NCBI GenBank assembly: GCA_010206265.1
Contig: VIQV01000008.1
Coordinates: forward strand, 34,964 to 98,963
Origin: Lachnospiraceae bacterium MD329
GTDB lineage: Bacteria > Bacillota > Clostridia > UBA1381
DNA: 64,000 nucleotides
Direction of reading: 5' to 3'
The position numbers and the translations under genes were made by a program. The notes beneath the pieces are model-generated. The model was not told the origin of the DNA and did not search any database. It saw nothing but the letters and a program-made list of their open reading frames with translations. Below are positions 36,846 to 46,729 of this stretch, one piece after another. Within the stretch, counting starts at the first letter, position 1. Each line of letters opens with the position of its first letter.

Positions 36846-38594
36846 TCAGGACACCTCCTTTTCTTTGTCCATCTGAGAATAGTAAATATCACGGTATTCT
36901 TCACAAGATTTCATTAAATCGTTATGATTTCCCATACCTGCAATTTTACCGTCCTCAAGGACTATAATTTTATCAGCGTCAATTACCGACGTAATACGCT
37001 GAGCAATTATTATTTTTGTTGAATCTTTAAGACTTGTCGAAAATGACTGTCTGATACGCGCCTCAGTTGCCGTATCAACGGCGCTTGTACTGTCGTCAAG
37101 AATCAAAATTTTAGGTTTCTTTAAAAGCGCTCTTGCAATACAAAGTCTTTGTTTCTGTCCGCCGGATACATTTACACCGCCCTGACCCAGCTCCATATTG
37201 TAGCCGTCAGTAAACGCCGTAACAAAACCGTTCGCCTGCGCGCTTTCCGCCGCGGCGCGGATTTCGTCCATAGACGCGCCCTCATCTCCCCAACGAAGAT
37301 TATCCTCAATCGTACCGCTGAAAAGCACATTTTTCTGTAACACCATACCAACACCGTCACGCAGATTTTTTAAGCTGTATTCTTTAACATTAATACCATC
37401 TACAAGCACTTCACCTGACGTAACGTCGTAAAGACGCGGAATAAGCTGAACAAGCGAGGATTTTCCTGAGCCTGTCGTGCCAATTATTCCGACAATCTCA
37501 CCAGATTCAGCAGTAAATGAGATATTGTCAAGTATGTTTTCCTTACGGTGTTCGTAATATTTAAAACATACATTTTTAAATTCAACTCTGCCTTCTGTAA
37601 CTTTTTTATCCTTACCGGACGCATTTTCGTCCGTCAAATCCGATTCAGTTTTTAAAACCTCGGTAATTCTCGCAGATGACGCAAGCGCACGGGACAGCTG
37701 TAAAAACAACATTGAAACCATCATAAGCGACATAAGTATCTGAGTTATGTAAGTAGTAAACGCGGTCAGCTCACCAACACCCATACTGCCGCCCACAACA
37801 AATTTACCTCCGAGCCACACGACAACAAGCGTTGTAACATTCATTGCCAACATCATAACGGGCATTGTTGTGACAACAATTTTCAATGCACCGAGAGTGG
37901 AATTCATTAAATCGTCGTTCGCATTTTTAAACTTTTCAGTTTCAAATATCTGTCTTACAAATGATTTGATAACGCGTACATTTGTTATATTTTCCTGTAT
38001 TCCTGAGTTTAAGCCGTCAAGTTTTTTCTGCATTATTCCAAACCGCGGAAACGCCGTTTTCAGAAGTAATGCGATAGTTACCGCCAAAATCGGAATAACC
38101 ACCACAAGCACCATTGCCAAACGCGCATTTATCGAGCAAGCCATAATTATACCGCCGATAAGCATACCCGGAGCACGCATTGCCATAATAAGCAGCATAC
38201 GCGTCATATTCTGAATTTGAGTAATATCGTTTGTCAGTCTTGTTACAAGCGAGCCCGTAGAAAAGTTATCAATATTTTTAAAAGAAAAGCCCTGTACCTT
38301 TTTGAAAACGCCCTGCCTTAAATCTGAACTGAAAAATACCGAGGCTTTTGTTGAAAAATAATGTCCGCCGATACCGCCTGTAATCATCAATGCAATAAAT
38401 CCAATCATCATAGCGGCGCGTGACAGAATATAACCTGTGCCAAGACCCGCCGACGCGTCGCCTATACCGACGTCTATCATAGTAGCCATAATTCTCGGCA
38501 GCACAATTTCACCTGCTACTTCTGTTAGCATAAGCAGCGGACCGAGTATGAAAAATAACATATATGGCTTGATATACTTCCAATAATATTTCAA
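36846..38594 (-). CDS. ABC exporter half-transporter, degenerate ATPase site
   Basis: Partner half of the exporter; 582 aa with six membrane helices then the ATPase domain. Walker A GTTGSGKSS, signature VSGGQKQR. The residue after Walker B is Asp instead of Glu (ILILDDSTSAVD), the usual mark of the non-catalytic site in heterodimeric exporters such as BmrC/TM287. The next gene supplies the other site. Substrate unknown. Confidence 0.9.
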   Translation of the reverse strand: MKYYWKYIKPYMLFFILGPLLMLTEVAGEIVLPRIMATMIDVGIGDASAGLGTGYILSRAAMMIGFIALMITGGIGGHYFSTKASVFFSSDLRQGVFKKVQGFSFKNIDNFSTGSLVTRLTNDITQIQNMTRMLLIMAMRAPGMLIGGIIMACSINARLAMVLVVVIPILAVTIALLLKTAFPRFGIMQKKLDGLNSGIQENITNVRVIKSFVRQIFETEKFKNANDDLMNSTLGALKIVVTTMPVMMLAMNVTTLVVVWLGGKFVVGGSMGVGELTAFTTYITQILMSLMMVSMLFLQLSRALASSARITEVLKTESDLTDENASGKDKKVTEGRVEFKNVCFKYYEHRKENILDNISFTAESGEIVGIIGTTGSGKSSLVQLIPRLYDVTSGEVLVDGINVKEYSLKNLRDGVGMVLQKNVLFSGTIEDNLRWGDEGASMDEIRAAAESAQANGFVTAFTDGYNMELGQGGVNVSGGQKQRLCIARALLKKPKILILDDSTSAVDTATEARIRQSFSTSLKDSTKIIIAQRITSVIDADKIIVLEDGKIAGMGNHNDLMKSCEEYRDIYYSQMDKEKEVS

Positions 38595-38630
38595 ATTAAA
38601 ACTTCCTTTCGTGTTTGCCGTGTTGATAAA

Positions 38631-40262
<1,632 letters not shown>

Positions 40263-40313
40263 TTAATTATATCCTTCCAACTCTTTTTATTCCGCCGCAA
40301 AGCGGCACATCTT

Positions 40314-41489
40314 TTATTTACTATGATTTTTTACGAAACGCTCAATACGTTTAAGCGCCTCCTGAATATTTTCAATTGAATACGCGTATGAACAGCGTAT
40401 AAATCCCTCTCCGCTTTCTCCGAACGCGTTACCGGGAACAACCGCAACTTTTTCTTCATTCAGCAGATTCTGGCAAAATTCTTCACTTGTCATACCTGTT
40501 GATTTTATACAGGGGAACACATAAAACGCGCCAAGCGGTTCAAAACAGCTCAATCCCATTGCTCTGAAACCGTCAACTATGTAACGCCGTCTGTAATTGT
40601 ATTCACGCCTCATTTCCGCCACGTCGTCGTCACAGCTTTTAAGCGCCTCAACCGCCGCAAACTGCGCTGTAGTCGGTGCGGACATAATTCCGTACTGATG
40701 TATCTTTGTCATAAGCTGAATAAGCGGTTTCGGTCCGAGCGCGTAGCCCAATCTCCAGCCTGTCATAGCAAATGTCTTTGAAAATCCGTTTACAACAACA
40801 GTTCTTTCCTTCATTCCGTCAATCGCCGAGAATGGCGTATGTCCTTCGTCGTCATAACGCAGTTCACCGTAAATCTCGTCTGACAAAACCATTATATCTG
40901 TTCCGCGGAGTACGTCGGCTATAGCCTCCAAATCCTCTTTGGACATCACTCCGCCTGTCGGATTGTTCGGGAACGGAAGTATAAGAAGTTTTGTTTTATC
41001 TGTTATTTTCGACTTTAACTGCTCAGGAGTCAGGCGAAACTCGTCCTCCTCCTTTGTTTCAATCGCCACAGCTTTACCTCCCGCCATAATCGTAAGCGGC
41101 TTGTAGCACACGAAACACGGTTCCGGAATTAACACTTCATCTCCCTGATTGACAATACATCTAATCATAGCGTCAATCGCTTCACTTCCCCCGACAGTTA
41201 CAAGAACTTCCGATTTGGGGTCATAAGAAATATTGTATTTCCTTTTATTATAATTGCATATTTCTTCTCTTAGTTCCATAAGACCTGCATTTGCAGTATA
41301 ATGCGTCTGTCCTTTTTCAAGTGAATATATTCCTGCCTCGCGGATTACCCACGGTGTAGTAAAATCAGGCTCACCCACACCAAGCGAGATAGCGTCGTCC
41401 ATTTCAGCAACAATATCAAAAAACTTTCGTATCCCCGACGGCGGCAAATCCGAAACCACGGGCGAAACTATTTTATTGTAATCAATCAT
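40314..41489 (-). CDS. Class I/II PLP-dependent aminotransferase
   Basis: 391-aa fold type I aminotransferase of the aspartate/alanine group (PatA/AspC-like). Substrate-carboxylate and PLP elements include GVGEPDFTTP near the N-terminus, NPTGG, LSDEIYGEL, and the Schiff-base Lys in NGFSKTFAMTGWRLGY. The amino donor is not predictable. Its start overlaps the Lrp-type regulator stop by 4 bp, so the two are co-translated and the regulator may sense the enzyme's amino acid. Confidence 0.9.
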   Translation of the reverse strand: MIDYNKIVSPVVSDLPPSGIRKFFDIVAEMDDAISLGVGEPDFTTPWVIREAGIYSLEKGQTHYTANAGLMELREEICNYNKRKYNISYDPKSEVLVTVGGSEAIDAMIRCIVNQGDEVLIPEPCFVCYKPLTIMAGGKAVAIETKEEDEFRLTPEQLKSKITDKTKLLILPFPNNPTGGVMSKEDLEAIADVLRGTDIMVLSDEIYGELRYDDEGHTPFSAIDGMKERTVVVNGFSKTFAMTGWRLGYALGPKPLIQLMTKIHQYGIMSAPTTAQFAAVEALKSCDDDVAEMRREYNYRRRYIVDGFRAMGLSCFEPLGAFYVFPCIKSTGMTSEEFCQNLLNEEKVAVVPGNAFGESGEGFIRCSYAYSIENIQEALKRIERFVKNHSK

Positions 41490-41968
41490 AATGTAATCAC
41501 CTGTCTTGTATCCTTTTCATCGTCCTCGAATACAATTCCTTCCTCTTTGTATTTTTTCAGTACAAAATGTGTTGCAGTTGAGATTATCGAATCCATAGGC
41601 GCGAGCTTTTGGGCGACAAACAGCGCCACTTCTTTCATACTCTTGCCCTCTATTGTAACCGCCAAATCGTACGCGCCCGACATCAGATACAGCGACCTTA
41701 CCTGCGGATATTTATAAATTCTTTCCGCAACCTTGTCAAAGCCCTCTCCTCTCTGTGGGGTTATGCGAAGTTCTATCAGAGCTGTCACAACGTCGCGTTC
41801 TGTTTTTTCCCAGTTAATAATTGTCTTGTAACCTACAATTACATTTTCTTTTTCAAGTTTTTTAATGCTTTCGGCGACTTCCTGTTCCTCTGCGCCAAGC
41901 ATTTGCGCCAGTTTTGCATTAGAAATGCTTGTTTTTTCTTTGTCTAAAATGTTGAGAATTTCCTCCAT
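41486..41968 (-). CDS. Lrp/AsnC-family transcriptional regulator
   Basis: N-terminal winged helix (residues 1-50: ILNILDKEKTSISNAKLAQMLG, VAESIKKLEKENVIVGYKTIINW) and C-terminal RAM domain for amino-acid binding (VRSLYLMSGAYDLAVTIEG). 160 aa from the ATG at 41968, chosen because AAGGTGA lies upstream; a further ATG seven codons earlier has no ribosome site. Likely controls its own operon with the aminotransferase, as is common for such pairs. Confidence 0.9.
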   Translation of the reverse strand: MEEILNILDKEKTSISNAKLAQMLGAEEQEVAESIKKLEKENVIVGYKTIINWEKTERDVVTALIELRITPQRGEGFDKVAERIYKYPQVRSLYLMSGAYDLAVTIEGKSMKEVALFVAQKLAPMDSIISTATHFVLKKYKEEGIVFEDDEKDTRQVITL

Positions 41969-42124
41969 AACAGTTCCATCACCTTTCATTATTAATTACT
42001 GCTGCTGAAAAATACTGTCTTTTCTATAATTTTTCATAAATGTAGTCATTTTATCTTTTAATTATATCTTATTTACGAGGAAAATACCATACCTTTTTTC
42101 AAAAAAGTTTAATTTTTTTTATTT

Positions 42125-42153
42125 TTGACATATCGACGAAAATATGTTATAAT
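42125..42153 (+). promoter_or_regulatory. Promoter of candidate small RNA copy B
   Basis: Perfect TTGACA (42125-42130), 17-nt spacer, perfect TATAAT (42148-42153); the RNA starts at G42160, the same 7-nt distance as in copy A. Confidence 0.85.
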
Positions 42154-42159
42154 ATTCAT

Positions 42160-42349
42160 GCTAAGTTAACTTAAATATCTCATTAACATTTGAGTACGTT
42201 TTTTTGTGTCTAAAAACGTATACTCTTTGTTTTAATGTACTTTAAATGTTAAAATGAATAAGTTGACTTAGCAGTAACTAATACAGAGTATTGCGTTTTT
42301 ATGCGTTGCTTTTTTGCAGTACTCTGTATTGTAAAGCAGCGCATTTTTT
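42160..42349 (+). ncRNA. Candidate structured small RNA, copy B (190 nt)
   Basis: Rod of 113 nt: 14-bp closing stem (42160-42173 with 42259-42272, one G-U pair), then CATTAA/TTAATG, GAGT/ACTC and an apical stem ACGTTTTT/AAAAACGT with loop containing TGTGT (42198-42217). The 3' module has a 14-bp hairpin (42281-42294 with 42316-42329) that overlaps a 12-bp terminator stem (42301-42312 with 42333-42344) followed by six T. Copy A at 29870-30028 shares the plan, the apical loop, an AGTnnCTAA linker and the terminator sequence, while the outer stems differ in sequence but still pair. The gene-free stretch 41969-42493 holds nothing else except the HPr terminator. Confidence 0.7.
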
Positions 42350-42460
42350 ATGTTCGGAAAATATATTAAGAAAGGGGACATATATAAATATGAAGAAACT
42401 AAAAATAACATAGAGTGTAAATACATAGAAAAGACTTTGCTACCACACAATATTAAAATA

Positions 42461-42488
42461 AAAAAACCGCTTTATAAGCGGTTTTTCT
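42461..42488. terminator. Terminator of the HPr-like gene
   Basis: AAAAACCGCTT (42462-42472) with its complement (42476-42486), 3-nt loop; T-runs on both strands. It follows the HPr-like gene on the minus strand. Confidence 0.85.
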
Positions 42489-42493
42489 TTCTT

Positions 42494-42751
42494 TTACAGG
42501 TTCTCTCTGAAATAATTTTCAAGAGTCGTTGCAGCCTCAGCCTCGTCATTACCCTCAACTCTGATTGTAACAAGGTCGCCCTGCTTTACGCCAAGACAAG
42601 CTACAGTAAAAAGTCTTTTCAAGTTTTCAATCCTCTGATTATATACAATACTAATGTTTGACATAAAGTTTTGCGCCTCTTTTACGAGCTTGCCGGCGCC
42701 TCTTGCGTGAAGTCCCTGTTCTCCCGTAATAGTATAAGAAAACTGTTTCAT
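42494..42751 (-). CDS. HPr-family phosphocarrier with Arg at position 46
   Basis: 85-aa HPr fold protein. The active-site loop GLHARGAG keeps His15 and Arg17, which take phosphate from PEP via enzyme I, but the following Pro is Gly. The regulatory Ser46 of Gram-positive HPr (in NLKSIMGVMSLG of Bacillus) is Arg46 here (NLKRLFTVACLG), so HPr kinase could not phosphorylate that site. It may therefore be a PTS carrier outside carbon-catabolite control, or a specialised paralogue. It has its own promoter (TTGACA/TATAAT) and terminator; no enzyme I gene is nearby. Confidence 0.9.
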   Translation of the reverse strand: MKQFSYTITGEQGLHARGAGKLVKEAQNFMSNISIVYNQRIENLKRLFTVACLGVKQGDLVTIRVEGNDEAEAATTLENYFRENL

Positions 42752-42813
42752 AATGGTAAACCTCCATTCTATCGGAAAAATTCTCCTTTAAAATTGTTCC
42801 CCGATTAAAGGCT

Positions 42814-42841
42814 ATTATACCATTCTGACTGGATTTGTCAA
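42814..42841 (-). promoter_or_regulatory. Promoter of the HPr-like gene
   Basis: Minus strand TTGACA (42836-42841), 16-nt spacer, TATAAT (42814-42819), about 60 nt before the ATG. Confidence 0.8.
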
Positions 42842-42924
42842 TAAAAACACGAAGAAAACCATTTTTTTGCTAAATTTCACTGAGATGTTGACATAATTTT
42901 TATGAAATTTTACATATAACAAAA

Positions 42925-43965
42925 TCAGAAAGACTCTATCCAGCTTTCTTTATTGCTTTTATTAAATTCCAACAGGTCACCGAGCATAATTTCCGTACCG
43001 CCTTCAATATCGTTTGTAACGGCTTTTTCACCAAGTCTGCCTGCCGTAAAAACATCTCCCGAAATACCTGTTATCTGACCATTTTTAAGCGCGGTCAGAG
43101 CACAGCCTGCAAGATACCCTGCGTCAACAGGATTCCATAAATACATTTCCTGACACGTTCCGTCCTCAATAAACTCTGCCATTTGTGACGGCATACCAAG
43201 TCCTACCAATTTAACAGTCGATTCCGTATCTCTTATTACATTTGCCGCTGCAACAATGCCAACTGCTGTCGGAGCGATTATTGCCTCTATTTCAGGATTT
43301 TCCAAAATACGCTGTGTTTCCGTAGTTGATTTCATCATATCATCATCACCGTATGCAATTTCAATAATAGGTGTCAGAGCATACTTTTCTTGATTTTCCT
43401 CAACCTCTTTTTTCATATATTCAATCCATTGATTCTGATTTGTCGCATACTCTGTAGAAGAAAGAATTGCAATACCGCCTTGTCCATTAAGCTTATCATA
43501 TGCCGATGAAACAAGCGTTCTTCCTATTTTTTCGGGATTAGCCTGCTGAATATGTACGCTTCGTGCAGTATTTCTGACTGCCGAATCAACCGAAACCACT
43601 TCTATTCCCGATTCCATAGCCTTTTGCAGCACATCTGTAAGTGCGTCAGCGTCGTTTGCCGCCACTGCAATACCCGTTACCTTCAAATCAATAAGTTCAT
43701 TAATTATATCTATCTGTTCCTGCGCCGATGTTGACCGAGGCGCCTTGTATAACGAATCTGCCCCTGCTTCTCTGCAGGCGTCGTCAAATCCCTCATATAA
43801 TCTCTGCATATAATTATTCTGAATACTTTTAGATACAAACGCATATGTGTCTGCTGAAACGCTCTCTCCCTCTAAATCAGAATTATCAGCACAGCCCGAT
43901 ATAACAAAAATACTTAATATCAGAATTAACGCTGAAAATAACGTTTTTACTGCCTTTTTCTTCAT
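42925..43965 (-). CDS. Sugar-binding lipoprotein (RhaS/RbsB-like)
   Basis: Type I periplasmic-binding protein of the sugar ABC class, most like rhamnose-binding RhaS. Signal peptide with lipobox ISGC. Binding-fold stretches NNYMQRLYEGFDDACREAG, GIAVAANDADALTDVL and VVSVDSAVRN. 346 aa. GGGGGG lies 6 nt before the ATG. No permease or ATPase gene is near, so it is an orphan receptor (shared transporter or sensing role). Positioned downstream of the tRNA cluster on the opposite strand. Confidence 0.85.
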   Translation of the reverse strand: MKKKAVKTLFSALILILSIFVISGCADNSDLEGESVSADTYAFVSKSIQNNYMQRLYEGFDDACREAGADSLYKAPRSTSAQEQIDIINELIDLKVTGIAVAANDADALTDVLQKAMESGIEVVSVDSAVRNTARSVHIQQANPEKIGRTLVSSAYDKLNGQGGIAILSSTEYATNQNQWIEYMKKEVEENQEKYALTPIIEIAYGDDDMMKSTTETQRILENPEIEAIIAPTAVGIVAAANVIRDTESTVKLVGLGMPSQMAEFIEDGTCQEMYLWNPVDAGYLAGCALTALKNGQITGISGDVFTAGRLGEKAVTNDIEGGTEIMLGDLLEFNKSNKESWIESF

Positions 43966-44078
43966 CACAATCCCCCCTTGTTTCCTCTATATCTACTCTC
44001 AATATTATTATACAACAAAAATCAGTAAAAAGAAATATATATAACATAAAAAAAGAAAAATTTTTTAAATAAAAAGTA

Positions 44079-44107
44079 TTGACAAATATTCTATGTTCTG
44101 CTATAAT
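44079..44107 (+). promoter_or_regulatory. Promoter of the tRNA cluster
   Basis: TTGACA (44079-44084), 17-nt spacer, TATAAT (44102-44107), 31 nt before tRNA-Val. Confidence 0.85.
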
Positions 44108-44138
44108 AATTGTTGTCGCTGATTAAAGCGCAATGTAC

Positions 44139-44214
44139 GGGAGTTTAGCTCAGCTGGGAGAGCGTCTGCCTTACAAGCAGGATGTCACAGGTTCGAGCCC
44201 TGTAACTCCCACCA
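44139..44214 (+). tRNA. tRNA-Val (anticodon TAC)
   Basis: 76-nt cloverleaf with encoded CCA; acceptor GGGAGTT/AACTCCC, anticodon loop CTTACAA. The 130 bp before the next tRNA hold two A/T-rich hairpins (44219-44243 and GCGCAT/ATGCGC at about 44309-44328). Confidence 0.96.
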
Positions 44215-44344
44215 CAAGTATTTTTATAAAGTAAAAATACTGATAACAGTGTTATACAATACACTAAATAAAATTTCCGATAATATTGGAAACAAATAAA
44301 CGTCTTGCGCATATAATACAATGCGCCGTAAAAAAACACAATAT

Positions 44345-44421
44345 GGCCCGGTAGTTCAGTTGGTTAGAACGCCAGCCTGTCACGCTGGAGGTCGTGAGTT
44401 CGAGCCTCATCCGGGTCGCCA
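44345..44421 (+). tRNA. tRNA-Asp (anticodon GTC)
   Basis: 77-nt cloverleaf with encoded CCA; acceptor GGCCCGG/CCGGGTC, anticodon loop CTGTCAC. Confidence 0.96.
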
Positions 44422-44424
44422 TAT

Positions 44425-44500
44425 GCCTTTGTAGCTCAGTCGGTAGAGCAAGGGACTGAAAATCCCTGTGTCGGCGGTTCGATTCCACCCGAAGGCACCA
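44425..44500 (+). tRNA. tRNA-Phe (anticodon GAA)
   Basis: 76-nt cloverleaf with encoded CCA; acceptor GCCTTTG/CGAAGGC, anticodon loop CTGAAAA; starts 4 nt after tRNA-Asp. Confidence 0.96.
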
Positions 44501-44525
44501 CATTTCCGCTTTTGGGCGGAGATAT

Positions 44526-44600
44526 GCGGGAGTGGCTCAGTGGTAGAGCGTCACCTTGCCAAGGTGAACGTCGCGAGTTCGAATCTCGTCTTCCGCTCCA
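44526..44600 (+). tRNA. tRNA-Gly (anticodon GCC)
   Basis: 75-nt cloverleaf with encoded CCA; acceptor GCGGGAG/CTTCCGC, anticodon loop TTGCCAA. Confidence 0.96.
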
Positions 44601-44611
44601 TTTACAACAAG

Positions 44612-44645
44612 ACAAAAGACGCAATCACATTCTGCGTCTTTTGTT
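44612..44645 (+). terminator. Terminator after tRNA-Gly
   Basis: 12-bp perfect stem ACAAAAGACGCA with its complement (44633-44644), 9-nt loop; the T-rich right arm serves as the U-tract. Confidence 0.75.
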
Positions 44646-44659
44646 ATTTGTAACTACTC

Positions 44660-44734
<75 letters not shown>

Positions 44735-44743
44735 ATTCAGGAA

Positions 44744-44784
44744 GATGCTACGGCTTAAGAATATGCTTAGGTCGTAGCATTTTC
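44744..44784 (+). terminator. Terminator after tRNA-Cys
   Basis: ATGCTACG (44745-44752) with CGTAGCAT (44773-44780) plus inner pairs, then TTTT. Confidence 0.75.
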
Positions 44785-44807
44785 ATTTATTCTTTCAGGT
44801 GATTATT

Positions 44808-46013
44808 ATGAAATTTATAAAAAGATTTATTGCCGTAATTTTGTTACTGGCAATTGCAGTATGTATAATAAATGCGCAAACTGATTTATTTCTTAACTTC
44901 GGCGACTACTTCCCTAAAATCAAAGAAAAATATCCTGAAATCACGGATACTGTAACCGACGCGTCAGAACAGCTGTCGATTGTGACCGATTATATTCCGT
45001 CGCCGTCAGAAATCTGGGCTAAAATACGTCATCAGGAACCTCCAATTGACCCTGCTGACGTTGCAACAAACGCCTATATCGAAAACAGTCCTATGCTGAC
45101 TTTTTATCCTAATGAAAACATAGGTATGATTGTTGACTTTGACACAATTGAGATTTTCGGAATCACCTCGTCACGTCAAAAATCACATCTTGTAGCAGAA
45201 TTTTCAGATGAAAACAATGAAAATCTTGACCAGATTTCATTTGCGGTAAATTCCGAAGGCTCATTTAATAAATCAATAACTATTCCCGATACGGAATCAA
45301 CCTCAATAAATGTTGCAGTGTATACAGGAAGTAAAGCATACGGTCAGTTTACGAGCTGGGTATATAATTATATCACTCTTGATAAAACTCCGGACGGAGG
45401 CTGGGAACTTGCCGCCTCTCCCGTATTTGCCCATAACAAGCAGATGTATGAAAAAGACAAATCAATCAAGGACGCACTTCGTCATACACCCTCGATTCAA
45501 TCCACTGATTCAGGCATCATTTCAATAGCTGAACAGCTTACAAACGGTATTGATAACGATTATGATAAAGTGCTTGCATTGCACGACTGGATTTGTTCTT
45601 ATATGTATTACGATACCGACAGTCTTTCCTCACCGCAGACACCGCCCTATTTTGCCTCTGAAATTGTAAAGTCACGCAGAGCGGTTTGTCTTGGTTTTGC
45701 AACGCTTATGGCGGCTTTATGCCGCAGTATAGATATTCCGTGTAATGTCGTTTCAGGTTATGCCCTTGGTGTTGGCAGTGATACAGTTTGGACTGATGAA
45801 ACTATTGCAACTGATATGCAAAATCACGCGTGGAATGAAGTTTATGTTGACGGCAGATGGATTATTGTAGATACAACGTGGGATTGTGCAAATAAAGTTG
45901 AAAATGGTGAACTGGTAAGCAAAAGTCCTGAAGTATCACATCTATATTTTGACGCAAATCTTCAGTTCTTCTCAAATAATCATAAAATTCTGGAATATGC
46001 AAAAAGACGGTAA
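44808..46013 (+). CDS. Secreted/membrane transglutaminase-like protein
   Basis: 402 aa. One N-terminal hydrophobic helix (FIAVILLLAIAVCIINA) acts as signal or anchor, so the rest is outside. The C-terminal half is a transglutaminase-like (papain-fold) core with Cys in RRAVCLGFATLMAALC, His in NHAWNEVYVDGRW and Asp in IIVDTTWDC, the complete triad. The middle region (residues ~95-190) looks like a beta-sandwich domain. AGGTGA lies 5 nt before the ATG used; a GTG three codons earlier overlaps it. Family members are cell-surface peptidases or cross-linkers; the substrate is unknown. Confidence 0.82.
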   Translation: MKFIKRFIAVILLLAIAVCIINAQTDLFLNFGDYFPKIKEKYPEITDTVTDASEQLSIVTDYIPSPSEIWAKIRHQEPPIDPADVATNAYIENSPMLTFYPNENIGMIVDFDTIEIFGITSSRQKSHLVAEFSDENNENLDQISFAVNSEGSFNKSITIPDTESTSINVAVYTGSKAYGQFTSWVYNYITLDKTPDGGWELAASPVFAHNKQMYEKDKSIKDALRHTPSIQSTDSGIISIAEQLTNGIDNDYDKVLALHDWICSYMYYDTDSLSSPQTPPYFASEIVKSRRAVCLGFATLMAALCRSIDIPCNVVSGYALGVGSDTVWTDETIATDMQNHAWNEVYVDGRWIIVDTTWDCANKVENGELVSKSPEVSHLYFDANLQFFSNNHKILEYAKRR

Positions 46014-46033
46014 TAAAAGCTGTAAAATCCCAA

Positions 46034-46070
46034 GAAAACGGAATCCCATTGGAATTCCGTTTTCTTTTTT
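46034..46070 (+). terminator. Terminator of the transglutaminase-like gene
   Basis: 11-bp perfect stem GAAAACGGAAT with its complement (46054-46064) and 9-nt loop, then six T. Confidence 0.9.
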
Positions 46071-46174
46071 ATATATTGCTCAACACAGAATATATGGTAA
46101 AATAATAAGAAAAAAGAGAGAGAGAGTCTTATTATCGGGTAACAAAACCATATATTCTGAGGTCAGCAATATAT
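46071..46174. repeat. 104-bp AT-rich imperfect palindrome
   Basis: Three nested perfect arms: ATATATTGCT (46071-46080) with 46165-46174, CAGAATATATGG (46086-46097) with 46148-46159, ATAATAAGA (46102-46110) with 46127-46135; the tip is a (GA)n run. It starts directly after the terminator T-run. No gene or promoter is seen in it; the rest of 46175-46359 is AT-rich with nothing recognisable. Confidence 0.6.
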
Positions 46175-46359
46175 AATGAATAAAAATCTTCTGCAGAGCA
46201 AATAATTTGTATATTAATACCATACTATTCAAACTGTCTTACAATAATCGTCATTTTTCTACAGGAACTTTTCTGCCTATTATTATACTACCATTCTTCC
46301 TGTTTGTCAACAGTTTTATGAAGTATAATTCTTATAAAAGAATGAAAGGGGGAAGAAAA

Positions 46360-46680
46360 GTGCTTATTTCTGATTATAAAACAATAGGAAGTAAACTGTG
46401 GGTTTTAAGAAAAAGAGCCGGTCTGACTCAAGAAGAGCTTTCAGAAAAAGCAGAATTATCCTACAGAGCCTATGCTGATATAGAACGAGGTAATGTTAAT
46501 ATGAGAATAGAAACATTTCTGAATATTTGTAAAGCGCTTAATATAACGCCGAATGACATTTTAACAGAACAGGAAAATAATCAAAATGATATAGATATTG
46601 AAGAAAAGTTAAAAACTTGTACTTCAAAAGAAAAAGAAACTGCACTTAATTTACTGACCGTATATCTGAAATCACTTTAG
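46360..46680 (+). CDS. XRE-family helix-turn-helix regulator
   Basis: 106 aa. HTH_3 domain at residues 8-65 (LWVLRKRAGLTQEELSEKAELS, then YRAYADIERGNVNMRIETF), with a charged C-terminal tail. The frame is open 51 codons upstream, but that part is not protein-like; AAAGGGGGA lies 7 nt before the GTG at 46360, which is chosen. It points away from the convergent M6 protease gene. Target unknown; it may mark one border of the agr-like island. Confidence 0.82.
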   Translation: MLISDYKTIGSKLWVLRKRAGLTQEELSEKAELSYRAYADIERGNVNMRIETFLNICKALNITPNDILTEQENNQNDIDIEEKLKTCTSKEKETALNLLTVYLKSL

Positions 46681-46693
46681 AATTCAACATAAA

Positions 46694-46720
46694 AAGGGTT
46701 TGGAATAATTCCAAACCCTT
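46694..46720. terminator. Bidirectional terminator
   Basis: 12-bp perfect stem (46694-46705 with 46709-46720), 3-nt loop, A-run and T-run on either side, between the XRE gene and the M6 protease gene. Confidence 0.85.
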
Positions 46721-46729
46721 CTCTTATTT

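Noticed and set aside
42350..42661. 103-codon plus-strand reading frame after RNA copy B
   Set aside because: It runs through the HPr terminator and antisense to the HPr-like gene, has low-complexity Lys/Ile-rich sequence and no family character. A seven-codon frame with a ribosome site at 42391 is too short to support.
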